Assembly: GCF_003955715.1 (NCBI RefSeq)
Contig: NZ_CP034463.1
Location: 10,292,001-10,356,000, forward strand
From: Streptomyces aquilus
GTDB lineage: Bacteria; Actinomycetota; Actinomycetes; Streptomycetales; Streptomycetaceae
DNA length: 64,000 nt
Direction of reading: 5' to 3'
Below are positions 44,363 through 52,850 of the stretch, piece by piece; positions within the stretch are counted from its first letter, which is position 1, and the number at the start of each line of letters is the position of its first letter. The translations under genes and the position numbers were made by a program. The notes beneath the pieces were generated by a model. That model had not been told where the DNA came from, made no database searches, and worked only from the letters and a program-made list of their open reading frames with translations.

Positions 44363-44554
44363 CCGACCGGGTGGCCCGTGTACATCGGCAGGCCTCGGAC
44401 AGGGCGCGCCGCACGGAGAGCAGGCTCGGAGCGCGATAGCTGTCGGCGCATGGCTGTCGAACGCGACGATGTCAGTGGGTGTTCTGCGAGTCGTCGTGTC
44501 TGGTTGTCCGGTTTGAGGGGTTGCGGTTGACGGCTTCTGCGGTGTGCTGGAGAC

Positions 44555-45412
44555 GTGGCTGAGCGGCAGCCGTACCCGAGTGATCTGTCGGATGAGGCAT
44601 GGGAGTTGATCCGGCCGGTCATCACGGCCTGGAAGGGACAGCACCGCTCGGTCAGCGGTCATCAGGGCCGATACGAGATGCGGGAGATCGTGAACGCGAT
44701 CCTGTATCAGGCCCGGGTCGGCTGCCAGTGGCGTTACCTGCCGCACGACTTCCCGCCGTACACCGCGGTGTACTACTACTTCGGGCTGTGGCGCGATGAC
44801 GGCACCGACCAGACCATCCACGATCTGCTGCGCTGGCAGGTCCGCGAGTCGAAGGGCCGGCGCGAGGACCCGTCCGCGGTCGTCATGGACTCCCAGACCG
44901 TGCACGCCTCGGTCAACGCCCCCAAGGAGACGACCGGGCTGGACCCGGGCAAGAAGAGCCGGGGCCGCAAGCGGGGCATCGCCACCGATGTACTCGGTCT
45001 GCTCATCGCCGTGATCGTGGTCGCCGCGAGCGTGCACGACAACGCCGTCGGAATCACGCTGCTGGACAAGGTGGCCGCCGACAACCCCGGCGTGGTGAAG
45101 AGCTGGGTCGATGCCGGGTTCAAGAACGCCGTCATCGAGCACGGCAGGTCGCTGGGCATCGACGTCGAGGTGGTATCGCGTGACCCGCAGGCGAAGGGGT
45201 TCGCCCCGTCACCGAAGCGGTGGATCGTCGAGCAGACCTTCGGCACACTCATGCTGCACCGCCGCCTGGCCCGCGACTACGAGACCCTGCCCGCCAGTTC
45301 CGCGTCCTGGATCCGCTGGTCGATGACCGACGTCATGACCCACCGGCTCACCGCCACGACCACTCCCACCTGGCGGGACCGCCGCCGACCCGCTTCCCCC
45401 GGACCGGCATGA
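44555..45412 (+). CDS. IS5-family transposase (copy 2)
   Basis: 285 aa, identical in translation to the gene at 25596-26453, with the same DDE residues (VVMDSQTV, WVDAGFKN, WIVEQTFG). Two identical copies 19 kb apart imply recent transposition and offer a site for recombination that would delete or circularise the DNA between them. Confidence 0.92.
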   Translation: MAERQPYPSDLSDEAWELIRPVITAWKGQHRSVSGHQGRYEMREIVNAILYQARVGCQWRYLPHDFPPYTAVYYYFGLWRDDGTDQTIHDLLRWQVRESKGRREDPSAVVMDSQTVHASVNAPKETTGLDPGKKSRGRKRGIATDVLGLLIAVIVVAASVHDNAVGITLLDKVAADNPGVVKSWVDAGFKNAVIEHGRSLGIDVEVVSRDPQAKGFAPSPKRWIVEQTFGTLMLHRRLARDYETLPASSASWIRWSMTDVMTHRLTATTTPTWRDRRRPASPGPA

Positions 45413-45416
45413 ACGA

Positions 45417-45833
45417 GTGAGCGTGAGCATGCAGGAGTTCCTGGAACAGCTCGAGATCCGCGAGGCGGCCGGCCGTGACCTCGCGGACAGACTCCGCACT
45501 CAGATCGCCGAGCTCACCACCCAACTCGCGGCCGCCGAAAAGGCGTTGGAGAGACTGAGGATCACCCGGGAGACGATTCTGGAGATCGCACCAGACCTTC
45601 CCGGCGGCCTCGCTCCGCTGCCCTCGGCCTACCGTCAGATCCTCGCCCTCTTCGAAGACACCGCAGACGGACTGCGCCCCAAGGACGTCTGCATCGCCCT
45701 GGACACCGGCACCGAACCCCGGCATGTCGAAGGCGTCCGCGCGAAACTGAAACGCCTGGTCAGCCGCGGCATTCTCACCGAGCCGGAGCCCGGCCTCTTC
45801 CGGCTACCGCAACCAACGCCATCCCCGGACTGA
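45417..45833 (+). CDS. IS5-linked accessory protein (copy 2)
   Basis: Identical to 26458-26874: 138 aa with an N-terminal coiled coil and a C-terminal winged-helix-like unit. It starts 4 bases after the transposase stop and lies within the IS ends. Confidence 0.8.
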   Translation: MSVSMQEFLEQLEIREAAGRDLADRLRTQIAELTTQLAAAEKALERLRITRETILEIAPDLPGGLAPLPSAYRQILALFEDTADGLRPKDVCIALDTGTEPRHVEGVRAKLKRLVSRGILTEPEPGLFRLPQPTPSPD

Positions 45834-45862
45834 GACCCCACGAAAGCTCACAGAACACCCAC

Positions 45863-46641
45863 TCAGAGCTCTGCGCAACGCCTACAGCAGGACCCTGGAC
45901 CAAGGGGACGCGCTGTTCGCCACCGAGCCGTTGTCGAAAAGGATTCTGCACGCCGTGGTCGCTGCTTCGGCCGCGGACGCTGACTCATGGGTTGCCAGCC
46001 GGGTGGATGACGGCGACGAATTGCGCAAGGAACTGGCGCCCCTGGTGGAGGAACTGCAGAAGCATGATGTCGTTGGCAACAGCCTCCAGGCCGTGCGGAA
46101 GTGGGTCGCCGAGCAGATGTTGAGCCTGGGTTCTGCTGCCGTCCTGCACACCACGTGGCCCTGGTGGGTCGGGGCCGCCGGGGCCGGTATGACCGCCTTG
46201 CTGACCGTTACCGCCGAAGCAGGCCAGGCGACAGGAAGCATCTTCATTCCTTTGGTGCTGGGCGTGCTGGGTATGGGAGGCGGCGTTGCCGTCCTCGCGC
46301 TCAGAGGCACAGCCCATGCCGCGTCGAGGGGAGGTCAGCAGATGTCGAAGGTGACGGACTACCTTTTCCACCGAGCCGGATCCATTGGAGCGGAGCCTGA
46401 ACGACTGTTTGAGGAACAAGTCCGCCCGGCATTGGCGGCTCTCTTCGAGAAGCACGGCCGAGCCGACGCCGCCTTGGCTGGGCCGGCTCCCGTGGTGCCC
46501 AGGCTGCGCAACATGGCTGAGACGAGTCTGGTTCTGGCCATTGGCCTTCTTGTTGTCAGCGCGATCGTTTTCGCGGTCGGGTTCGGGGATGCCTGGCATA
46601 AGAACACCTGTGTGCCCAGCGCTGTGCAGTACTGCCCGTAG
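45863..46641 (+). pseudogene. Three-helix membrane protein, 5' end split off by IS5
   Basis: Joining 44450-44474 to 45866 onward restores MAVERDDVRALRNAYSRTLD in one frame, so the original gene began at ATG 44450. The 3' part encodes a soluble helical region (ELRKELAPLVEELQKHDVVG) and membrane segments WWVGAAGAGMTALLTVTA, IFIPLVLGVLGMGGGVAVLA and LVLAIGLLVVSAIVFAVGF. It ends NTCVPSAVQYCP outside or inside the membrane. An internal start could still make a shortened product. The family is not recognised. Confidence 0.75.
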
Positions 46642-47067
46642 GAAGGTGCTTCTGGTGTCGGCAGATGCCCTTCGGGATCGCCGCGCTCAGCCGCGGGTGC
46701 TGGTGTAGCGCACGGCGGGGCCCCATTTGTCCTGTACGGGTGCCATGCACCACTGGCACATCGGGTTCTCTCAGGCTGATGGTGTGGCGCAGGTCGGTGA
46801 TGGACGCGTCAGCACAGCTCAGCACCGGTGTCTCTGACGCTATCTGGTGCAACAGGTGTGGCGCCATCACTGAATCGAGCGAAGGGAAGCCGCGAGGAAA
46901 TTTCCGTGGAACCGTCGTGGTCCTGGCTGCCGGGGCGGCGTGGCAGCCAGACGCGGCTCGTAGGTGTGTCGATGCCTCTGATGTGGACGACGCAGGAGTT
47001 GCCGCGTAGCCACCCCGCGACGGCCGACGCCCGCCTCTCACCCTTGGCGCTGACAGCACCCGAAGCC
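46642..47067. other. Intergenic, no supported gene
   Basis: Open frames here have no start signals. One + frame contains IWCNRCGAITESSEGK, a possible zinc-ribbon scrap near 46845-46890, but no gene is called. Confidence 0.35.
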
Positions 47068-48150
47068 CTACAAGTCGCGAATCGCCTCGTGGAGGTGCCG
47101 CTGCTGGCGGTACAGGAAGGCGTCGCTGGTTGTCAGCTCCCACCAGCCTTCGCAAACCTCAGGGCGGCAGTGGTTGCGTGGAGTCTGCAGCGGGACGCTG
47201 GCGAGCGGCGAGCCGGCAGCAGTCAGGTGACCTTCCTCGTCGACGGTGACGTCGTGCTGGGTGCCGTCGGAGGTGATGACGGAGTACGGAAACCCAGCGC
47301 GGATATCCCGTGTGACTTGCATGCCTGGCTCGACGAAGGCCGTGCGGATGTCGTGGCGGATCGTGTTCCCGCAGTAGACCTCCTGACCGTCGCGGTTGAA
47401 GCTGTGGAGAATCTCCCGGCCGGTGCCGTAGGGCGGGGTCTCTTGGGTGAGCCGGCGGATCTCAGCGTCGAGCTGCGGCCGGCTGGGCTGATCGGGGTGG
47501 AGCCGGTCGTAGTCGTGCGTGGTGTAGTCGTGCAGCGGAAAGTACTCAAGGTCGTCAGTTCCCCGGACCCGGCGCGCCAAGGTGGGGTCGCATCGGTCGA
47601 TGAAGGCGAAGGCGTCGAGGAGGGTGTCCATGACGAGCTGGCCACCGACCGCGTCCTTGTATGCCTGGACGGCGCCGGGGTTGTTCTTGGGGTTGTTGCG
47701 GATGGCGTCCGGCAGATCGTCGAACGAGAGCCATCGGGGCATGACGCGGTAGCCGAGGCCGACACCGCCGACAACACGGTCCGCCGGGACTTCGATTGTG
47801 GCGGGCACGTGGGTGTCGGCGTTGCGCAGGATCAGAAGGCCGCGGACCGCGCGTCCCTGCGGATCGTCTTTCTGGAAGTCGAGGTACCGGGTCTGTTCGG
47901 CCGCTGTCTGGCTGAGACAGATGACGTCTCGATCTAGGGTGCGGATGGCAGCGAGCGCCGGGGCGACCTCAAGGGCGATGCGCTCGGTGTCCACCTCCAT
48001 GCCGTGAACACGGCACAGGGATGTGTCGGTCGTCGCAGCGGCTTCCCAGACGTGGGTGATGTACAGGGCGAGGCCGTGCATCTTCTGTTTGCCCTTGCCA
48101 TGACGATCCGCGTCGTGGGCGGGGAAAAGGCCGAGTGGATGTGAGGCCAT
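47068..48150 (-). CDS. Hypothetical protein (360 aa)
   Basis: ATG 48150 lies 7 bases after AGGAGC. The sequence has strong coding character: MHGLALYITHVWEAAATTDT, RVLLILRNADTHVPATIEV-like strand, VMDTLLDAFAFIDRCDPTLA, FPLHDYTTHDYDRLHPDQ and YCGNTIRHDIRTAFVEPGMQ. No domain is identified, and neither signal peptide nor membrane helix is seen. It is probably cytoplasmic and is transcribed alone. Confidence 0.7.
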   Translation of the reverse strand: MASHPLGLFPAHDADRHGKGKQKMHGLALYITHVWEAAATTDTSLCRVHGMEVDTERIALEVAPALAAIRTLDRDVICLSQTAAEQTRYLDFQKDDPQGRAVRGLLILRNADTHVPATIEVPADRVVGGVGLGYRVMPRWLSFDDLPDAIRNNPKNNPGAVQAYKDAVGGQLVMDTLLDAFAFIDRCDPTLARRVRGTDDLEYFPLHDYTTHDYDRLHPDQPSRPQLDAEIRRLTQETPPYGTGREILHSFNRDGQEVYCGNTIRHDIRTAFVEPGMQVTRDIRAGFPYSVITSDGTQHDVTVDEEGHLTAAGSPLASVPLQTPRNHCRPEVCEGWWELTTSDAFLYRQQRHLHEAIRDL

Positions 48151-48264
48151 GGAGTGCTCCTACGGGACTCCGCCCGTCGGCGAAGAGATCAACGTACCGC
48201 AAGCTCCGCGCGATGCCCCGGTTTTCCCGGATGGGGCGTCAGCAGCGCGCCCAACCCTGGTTGG

Positions 48265-48456
48265 GTGACGGATGACCCGAAGCCCGGCGACGAAGAGCCG
48301 TTGCACCTGGTCCAGTTGAACACCGACGAGGGTTACGAGGCCGTGATCTACGATCCCGGCCCGGAGCACACCGTGGTCGGCACGTGTTCGTGCTGGCAAG
48401 GTGCAGACCGAGGGAGTCGTAGCCCTGAGGCCCCCCATTCGGTGATCAGAACTTGA
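48265..48456 (+). CDS. Small hypothetical protein (63 aa)
   Basis: GTG 48265 starts VTDDPKPGDEEPLHLVQLNT and goes on DEGYEAVIYDPGPEHTVVGT. The first 45 residues look like real acidic coding sequence. The tail GADRGSRSPEAPHSVIRT does not, so the 3' end may be shifted. It precedes the PIN gene by 49 bases on the same strand. Confidence 0.4.
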   Translation: MTDDPKPGDEEPLHLVQLNTDEGYEAVIYDPGPEHTVVGTCSCWQGADRGSRSPEAPHSVIRT

Positions 48457-48505
48457 GAGGGTGTGACCGTACGACTCGGATTCGAGGGAGACGGAGCACC
48501 CCACC

Positions 48506-49795
48506 TTGATCATCTTGGACACGAACATCCTGAGGGGCTTCGAGCTGCAGAGTCCCAAGGCCGAACTCCTTCGGGCCATCAAAACAGCGGACGTAGGAGG
48601 GGTGTCAGTCCCTTGGGCTGCTCTGGAGGAGCTGGCGGGGCAGCGCGCTCGGACTTACCACCTGGCTCATGAGAAAGCCGAAGCGGCCTTGCGGGCCCTC
48701 GCCAAGAGCGCACCGACCGGCAACTCCGGCGTCGTTGCACCCCTGGATCACGATCGGGTCCTTCAGTACTGGAGGCAGAGGTACCTGGAGATCGTCGACG
48801 TCATCCCGACGAGCGCAAACGCTCTCGAGCAGGCCACGACACGCGAAGCAGCCGTGCTTCCGCCATGCAAAGCGGTCGACATCGTGAACGAGGAAGGCAA
48901 GGTCATCAAGACGATCAAGACTGGTGGCCGTGACACCGCGATCTGGCTGTCGGCCGTGGAATACGCCACGGAGCATCCACAGGAGACGGTCTACTTCGTC
49001 AGCGAGAACATCAAGGATTTCGGCCGTGGCGAAACCTACAAGTACCCGATGGACAGGGATGTTGAGAAGCTCGGCGACCGCTTCGTACATCTGCTGAAGC
49101 TGGAGGACATCCTCCCGCAGTTCTCGGAAGAGATCGACGTTCCTGAGAGCGATCTCGATTCCGCTCTCAGGGGGCAAGGGAACCTGGAGACGATCGCCTT
49201 CGAGACGCGCTTCGGCGCGCCTCTGCGCCCCAGCCGCCACCAGACCGGGTGGCGTCGGTTCAGAAGCACTCAACTGGAAGAGCCGACGGGGGCGGAGCTT
49301 CCTGAGGGCATCGCGGAGGTGTGGCTCGGGAACCCGAACGTCTCGTTTGCCTCGGTCCGTGATGCGAAGGCATATCGCATTGGTGACCACGTCTGGTGCA
49401 CAGCATGGGTCACGTGGTTGCTCAGCGGGCACGCTCTTCTCAACCGAACGCTCGACATCGCAGAAGTTGGGTGCGCCTGGGAGACACGAGTACTCGTCTC
49501 CCTGACGGACTCAACTTCGAAGCTCGACATCTTGCGGAGCAGCACACCACGAGCCGCGACCGCCCAGGAAGCCGACAACCTCCCCGAGGTGGACCCCCTC
49601 ATCCTGCCGGACTACATCGCGGAGTTGGATGACCGGATCAGGCGAAACCGCATGAGTCGGAATATGCGGCACTACCTTGGCCAGGCCAGCACCGCGGAGG
49701 AAGCACTCGACATGATGCTGGGCTTCGCGCGTCCTAGCCCGCTGCCGCTGCCGACCGCAGAGGTCGAGGTCTGGGTCGAGCCCGACGAGGACTAG
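48506..49795 (+). CDS. PIN-domain ribonuclease-like protein (429 aa)
   Basis: The TTG 48506 start follows GGGAGACGGAG. PIN-fold acidic residues are in IILDTNILRGFE (Asp5), VSVPWAALEELAGQ (Glu), GGRDTAIWLSAVEYA (Asp) and VYFVSENIKDFG. This is the DUF4935-like pattern of larger PIN proteins. The C-terminal half (230-429) is a separate beta-rich then helical part (EVWLGNPNVSFASVRDAKAY; RMSRNMRHYLGQASTAEEAL). It has no antitoxin neighbour, so it is more likely a stand-alone defence or RNA-processing nuclease than a VapC toxin. Confidence 0.8.
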   Translation: MIILDTNILRGFELQSPKAELLRAIKTADVGGVSVPWAALEELAGQRARTYHLAHEKAEAALRALAKSAPTGNSGVVAPLDHDRVLQYWRQRYLEIVDVIPTSANALEQATTREAAVLPPCKAVDIVNEEGKVIKTIKTGGRDTAIWLSAVEYATEHPQETVYFVSENIKDFGRGETYKYPMDRDVEKLGDRFVHLLKLEDILPQFSEEIDVPESDLDSALRGQGNLETIAFETRFGAPLRPSRHQTGWRRFRSTQLEEPTGAELPEGIAEVWLGNPNVSFASVRDAKAYRIGDHVWCTAWVTWLLSGHALLNRTLDIAEVGCAWETRVLVSLTDSTSKLDILRSSTPRAATAQEADNLPEVDPLILPDYIAELDDRIRRNRMSRNMRHYLGQASTAEEALDMMLGFARPSPLPLPTAEVEVWVEPDED

Positions 49796-49811
49796 GGCCG
49801 GATAACCAGCA

Positions 49812-49825
49812 CCGGGCCGGCCCGG
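49812..49825. terminator. Bidirectional hairpin between convergent genes
   Basis: CCGGGCC is followed by its complement between the PIN gene (+) and the DUF6262-like gene (-). Confidence 0.5.
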
Positions 49826-49830
49826 GCACG

Positions 49831-50355
49831 TCAGCCGCGTTGGTTCAGGGCTCGGGTCAGCTCGCGGTTCGCGGCGCGAGCCGCTTCAAGTTCGGCCTGT
49901 CGCTCCTCCAGGTCGCGGCTGAGTTCGACGGTGCGTTGTTCGAGGTGGGTGACCGCGGCATGCAGTTCGGCGATGTCGGCCGGAGCACTGAGTCCGGACT
50001 CATGCCAGGCCCGTTCGCCGAGCTGACGGGACAGGTGCTCTTCCAGGTGCCGGACGCGGGCGGCCAGACGAGTCGCTCGAGCGTTGGCGTTGGCGAGGTC
50101 CGCTTGGAGCGAGGCCGTGGTGACCGTCGGGGCGGATCCGGGGGACGGGCTGGTCGAGCGGCTGCTCGCGGTGTGCAGGTTGTCCAGGAGGTCGCGGTGG
50201 CGGTAGAGGAAGGTGCGGTCGACTCGGGCCGCATGGGCGATCGCCGAGGCGGTCAGAGCGGTGCCGTCGCGTACGGCGGCGGCGATCGCGTCCTGGACTC
50301 GTTGCCGGCGTCGTTCGGTGCCGGCGTGTCGGCCGTCCTGCATCGGGCTGGTCAC
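49831..50355 (-). CDS. TnpC-like (DUF6262-type) protein of a Tn554-like element
   Basis: ATG 50355 overlaps the upstream gene's stop by 4 bases. The 174-aa protein has an N-terminal HTH (ALTASAIAHAARVDRTFLYR) and a long coiled coil (LQADLANANARATRLAARVR; HLEQRTVELSRDLEERQAEL). This is the layout of the third protein in Tn554-type recombinase modules. It probably helps the two recombinases choose or pair sites. The ATGA overlaps show a single coupled transcript. Confidence 0.85.
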   Translation of the reverse strand: MTSPMQDGRHAGTERRRQRVQDAIAAAVRDGTALTASAIAHAARVDRTFLYRHRDLLDNLHTASSRSTSPSPGSAPTVTTASLQADLANANARATRLAARVRHLEEHLSRQLGERAWHESGLSAPADIAELHAAVTHLEQRTVELSRDLEERQAELEAARAANRELTRALNQRG

Positions 50356-52850
50356 GTCGGGGTCCTTGCCGGTCGGACGTCGGGGAGGGGCTGGCGGACT
50401 CGGGGCATGCCGAGCATCACGGTGCGGCTACGGCGCACGACGGTGACGGCCTGTTCGATCTGGGCGCGGTCTTCGGGGGTGAGGTCGTCGAGGTCGGTCT
50501 GGACGCGTTCGATCAGGCGGCGAATCCGGCGGATCTCTTCTTCGGAGGGCATGGCCTGGGTCCGGGCCCAGTCGTCGGCTTCGAAGGCGGACATGAGGCG
50601 TTCGCGGCTGCGGAGCAGGTCGGCGAGGTGGGCCTGGAGGTCGGGGAGGTAGGAGACGTCGGTGGAGAAGTGTTCGCAGCCCAGGCAGCGGAAGCGCAAT
50701 GGGCAGGCGTGGCCGCCGGCGGCGACGTTGGTGGGTTCGCGGCACACGCCGTAGGGGACGGCGACCTCGCCGATCGCGCGGCGGACGTGTTCGGAGTCGA
50801 GCAGGCTCTTCGCCGTGCGCCACACCCGGTCGCCGTGGCGGTCGAACTGCAGCGCGGTGACGCGGTCGACGGCTTCGCGGCGGCGTTCGTCGCCGACGCG
50901 GTAGTAGCCCATGGTGGTGCTGACCAGGCGGTGGTCCATCAGCTCTTTCAGGACGTCGACCGGGACGCCGGCGTCGGCGTGCCGCTGGGCGTAGCAGTGC
51001 CTGTAGGCGTAGGGGAAGATCCGCTTCTTGTCGAACGGCACCAGCCGCGTGACTCGGGTGTCTGCGTCGGCGGCGACGACGGGGACGAGGATGTCGGGCA
51101 GGGACTTCACCCAAGCCCGGTGGTGGCCGGAGACGTCGACGAGTGGCTTGGTGCCCTCCGGGTTGGACTTGGGGCGCGGCAGGAGCCGCAGCCGGGCCGG
51201 GGCGGTGGTGGGGAAGCGTTCGCGGACGCGCTGCTGCTGGCGGCGGATGACCGCGGCGGTCTCGGCCCCGATCGGCAGCCGTCGGCCGAGCCGGTAGGCC
51301 TTGTGGTTGTCGTAGACCAGGACGTCGGAGCCGTCCGGGTCCTGTTCCAGGCAGTTGAACGGCAGAGTGTTGATCTCGTCGGGGCGCCGCCCGGTGTCGA
51401 TGAGCAGCTCGGTGGCGACGCGGACCTCGGTGCTGCTCTGGGCCTCCAGCTCGTCGAGGTGGGCGCACAGTTCGCGCAGCACCTCGTCGGGCAGGTCGCG
51501 GCCGGCCTCGGTGTCCTCGGGCTCGTCGGGCATGTCCTCCGGCCCGACCGCGAAGTCGGCCGGCATGCCCTCCAGCAGCTGCCCGCGAGCGGTGAGGCCG
51601 AGGGTGCGGAAGCGGAGCAGGACCCTGCGGACGAACCGCGTGAAGGCCAGGCGCCGCGCTGGGCTGATCTTCCCGGTCGAGGTGAAGTAGCCCATGCGGT
51701 TGGTGAAGGCGACGATGTCGCCGCGCCCCCACGCCGCAGGCACTGCGCCGCGGTCCTCACGCTGCAGGCACAAGCTCTCCGAGAGCATGCCGATGGCCGC
51801 GATGATCGCGCGGGCGTGCTGGACGGCGTTCTTGTTCCGGCGCCGGGGAAGGTCGTCGTACACCCAGACCTTCATCGCCTCCCGCAGCGGCACCTGCAGC
51901 ACGGGCGCGAACGAGATGCGGCCGGTGTAGCCGAAGACCGCCATGTCCCAGACGTCCTTCACGCGCTCGGCTTCCGGCGTCATGTTCAGCAGGCGCAGCG
52001 CCCGCTGCCAGGCCCGGATCATCGTGACCTGCTCGCTGCTGTGCCCGTGACCGGCCGGGTCCGTCACCTCCTGCAGCTCCTGCACCTGATGGGCGCGCAG
52101 CCGGTCGTAGAGCGGGCGCAGGCACTCGGGCCGTGCCTTCATTCCTTCCTGGGTACGGGCCCACAGCCCGTAGAGGAGCTCGGCGACCAGGCGGTCCGGC
52201 AAGCCGCGCAGACTGACCTCGCGGGTGGTGCAGATCGCCTTGTCCGTCCGGCGCCAGTGCGCCTCGTCGAACCCGGGCGCCGACCGTGCCCGGTAGAGGC
52301 GGCGCACGTGTGCTTTGCAGTACGGGTCCTGGCGACCGGCTCGGTCGAGGTAGCAGGCGACCACCTCGCACGGCCCGAACGAGGCGTACCCCGTCACGCA
52401 AGGATGGGTAAGGAACTCCTCCAGGCTCAAGGCGCTCAAGCTCGTGTTCGTGTGCTGGGCGTGGTGGGCCTGGCACAGCCGGCCGGCGACTGTGTCGCGG
52501 GGCCGCTCGCAGCCTCCGACCACGCACAGGCTCTCGCCGACTCCGCGGCTCGTCTCCTTCGGCACGAGCAGAAACTCGTCGAGCGGGAGGCTGGAACCGC
52601 GCCACCGCTCCATGCAGCCCCCACACATCGGTCGCGTCAGCACGGTGATCGCCAAGGGGCAGCCCGGCACCGGGCAGTCCGGCAGCCCGATCACCGGATG
52701 CCGGCGCGGCCAGGTGATCACGCGACGGTTCCAGTCCCACCCCAACAGGGCCAGGAAATCGGCATCGAGGGCGCGCAGGAGCTCCCCCACCCGCTGGTCT
52801 TCGTCCGGCGCCTCGGCCTCGGACAGGGCTGGGGCGCTGGCGGCCGTCAC
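50352..52850 (-). CDS. TnpB-like tyrosine recombinase of a Tn554-like element (832 aa)
   Basis: GTG 52850 lies 4 bases after GGAGGACAG-type sequence and overlaps the upstream stop. The N-terminal 180 residues are Cys-rich (CPVPGCPLAITVLTRPMCGG). The catalytic domain has DTGRRPDEINTLPFN (first Arg), YAYRHCYAQRHADAGVPVDV (His/Arg box), ELMDHRLVSTTMGYY (His and nucleophile Tyr). A zinc-type tail (CREPTNVAAGGHACPLRFRC, GCEHF) is typical of TnpB. Length and motifs look intact. Confidence 0.9.
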   Translation of the reverse strand: MTAASAPALSEAEAPDEDQRVGELLRALDADFLALLGWDWNRRVITWPRRHPVIGLPDCPVPGCPLAITVLTRPMCGGCMERWRGSSLPLDEFLLVPKETSRGVGESLCVVGGCERPRDTVAGRLCQAHHAQHTNTSLSALSLEEFLTHPCVTGYASFGPCEVVACYLDRAGRQDPYCKAHVRRLYRARSAPGFDEAHWRRTDKAICTTREVSLRGLPDRLVAELLYGLWARTQEGMKARPECLRPLYDRLRAHQVQELQEVTDPAGHGHSSEQVTMIRAWQRALRLLNMTPEAERVKDVWDMAVFGYTGRISFAPVLQVPLREAMKVWVYDDLPRRRNKNAVQHARAIIAAIGMLSESLCLQREDRGAVPAAWGRGDIVAFTNRMGYFTSTGKISPARRLAFTRFVRRVLLRFRTLGLTARGQLLEGMPADFAVGPEDMPDEPEDTEAGRDLPDEVLRELCAHLDELEAQSSTEVRVATELLIDTGRRPDEINTLPFNCLEQDPDGSDVLVYDNHKAYRLGRRLPIGAETAAVIRRQQQRVRERFPTTAPARLRLLPRPKSNPEGTKPLVDVSGHHRAWVKSLPDILVPVVAADADTRVTRLVPFDKKRIFPYAYRHCYAQRHADAGVPVDVLKELMDHRLVSTTMGYYRVGDERRREAVDRVTALQFDRHGDRVWRTAKSLLDSEHVRRAIGEVAVPYGVCREPTNVAAGGHACPLRFRCLGCEHFSTDVSYLPDLQAHLADLLRSRERLMSAFEADDWARTQAMPSEEEIRRIRRLIERVQTDLDDLTPEDRAQIEQAVTVVRRSRTVMLGMPRVRQPLPDVRPARTPT

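Larger units (their letters stand above)
44475..45862 (+). mobile_element. IS5-family element copy 2 (1388 bp), target TCA
   Basis: The ends match copy 1, with clean TCA duplications at 44472-44474 and 45863-45865. Same length and gene content as 25516-26903. It inserted eight codons into a membrane-protein gene whose start is at 44450. Confidence 0.95.
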
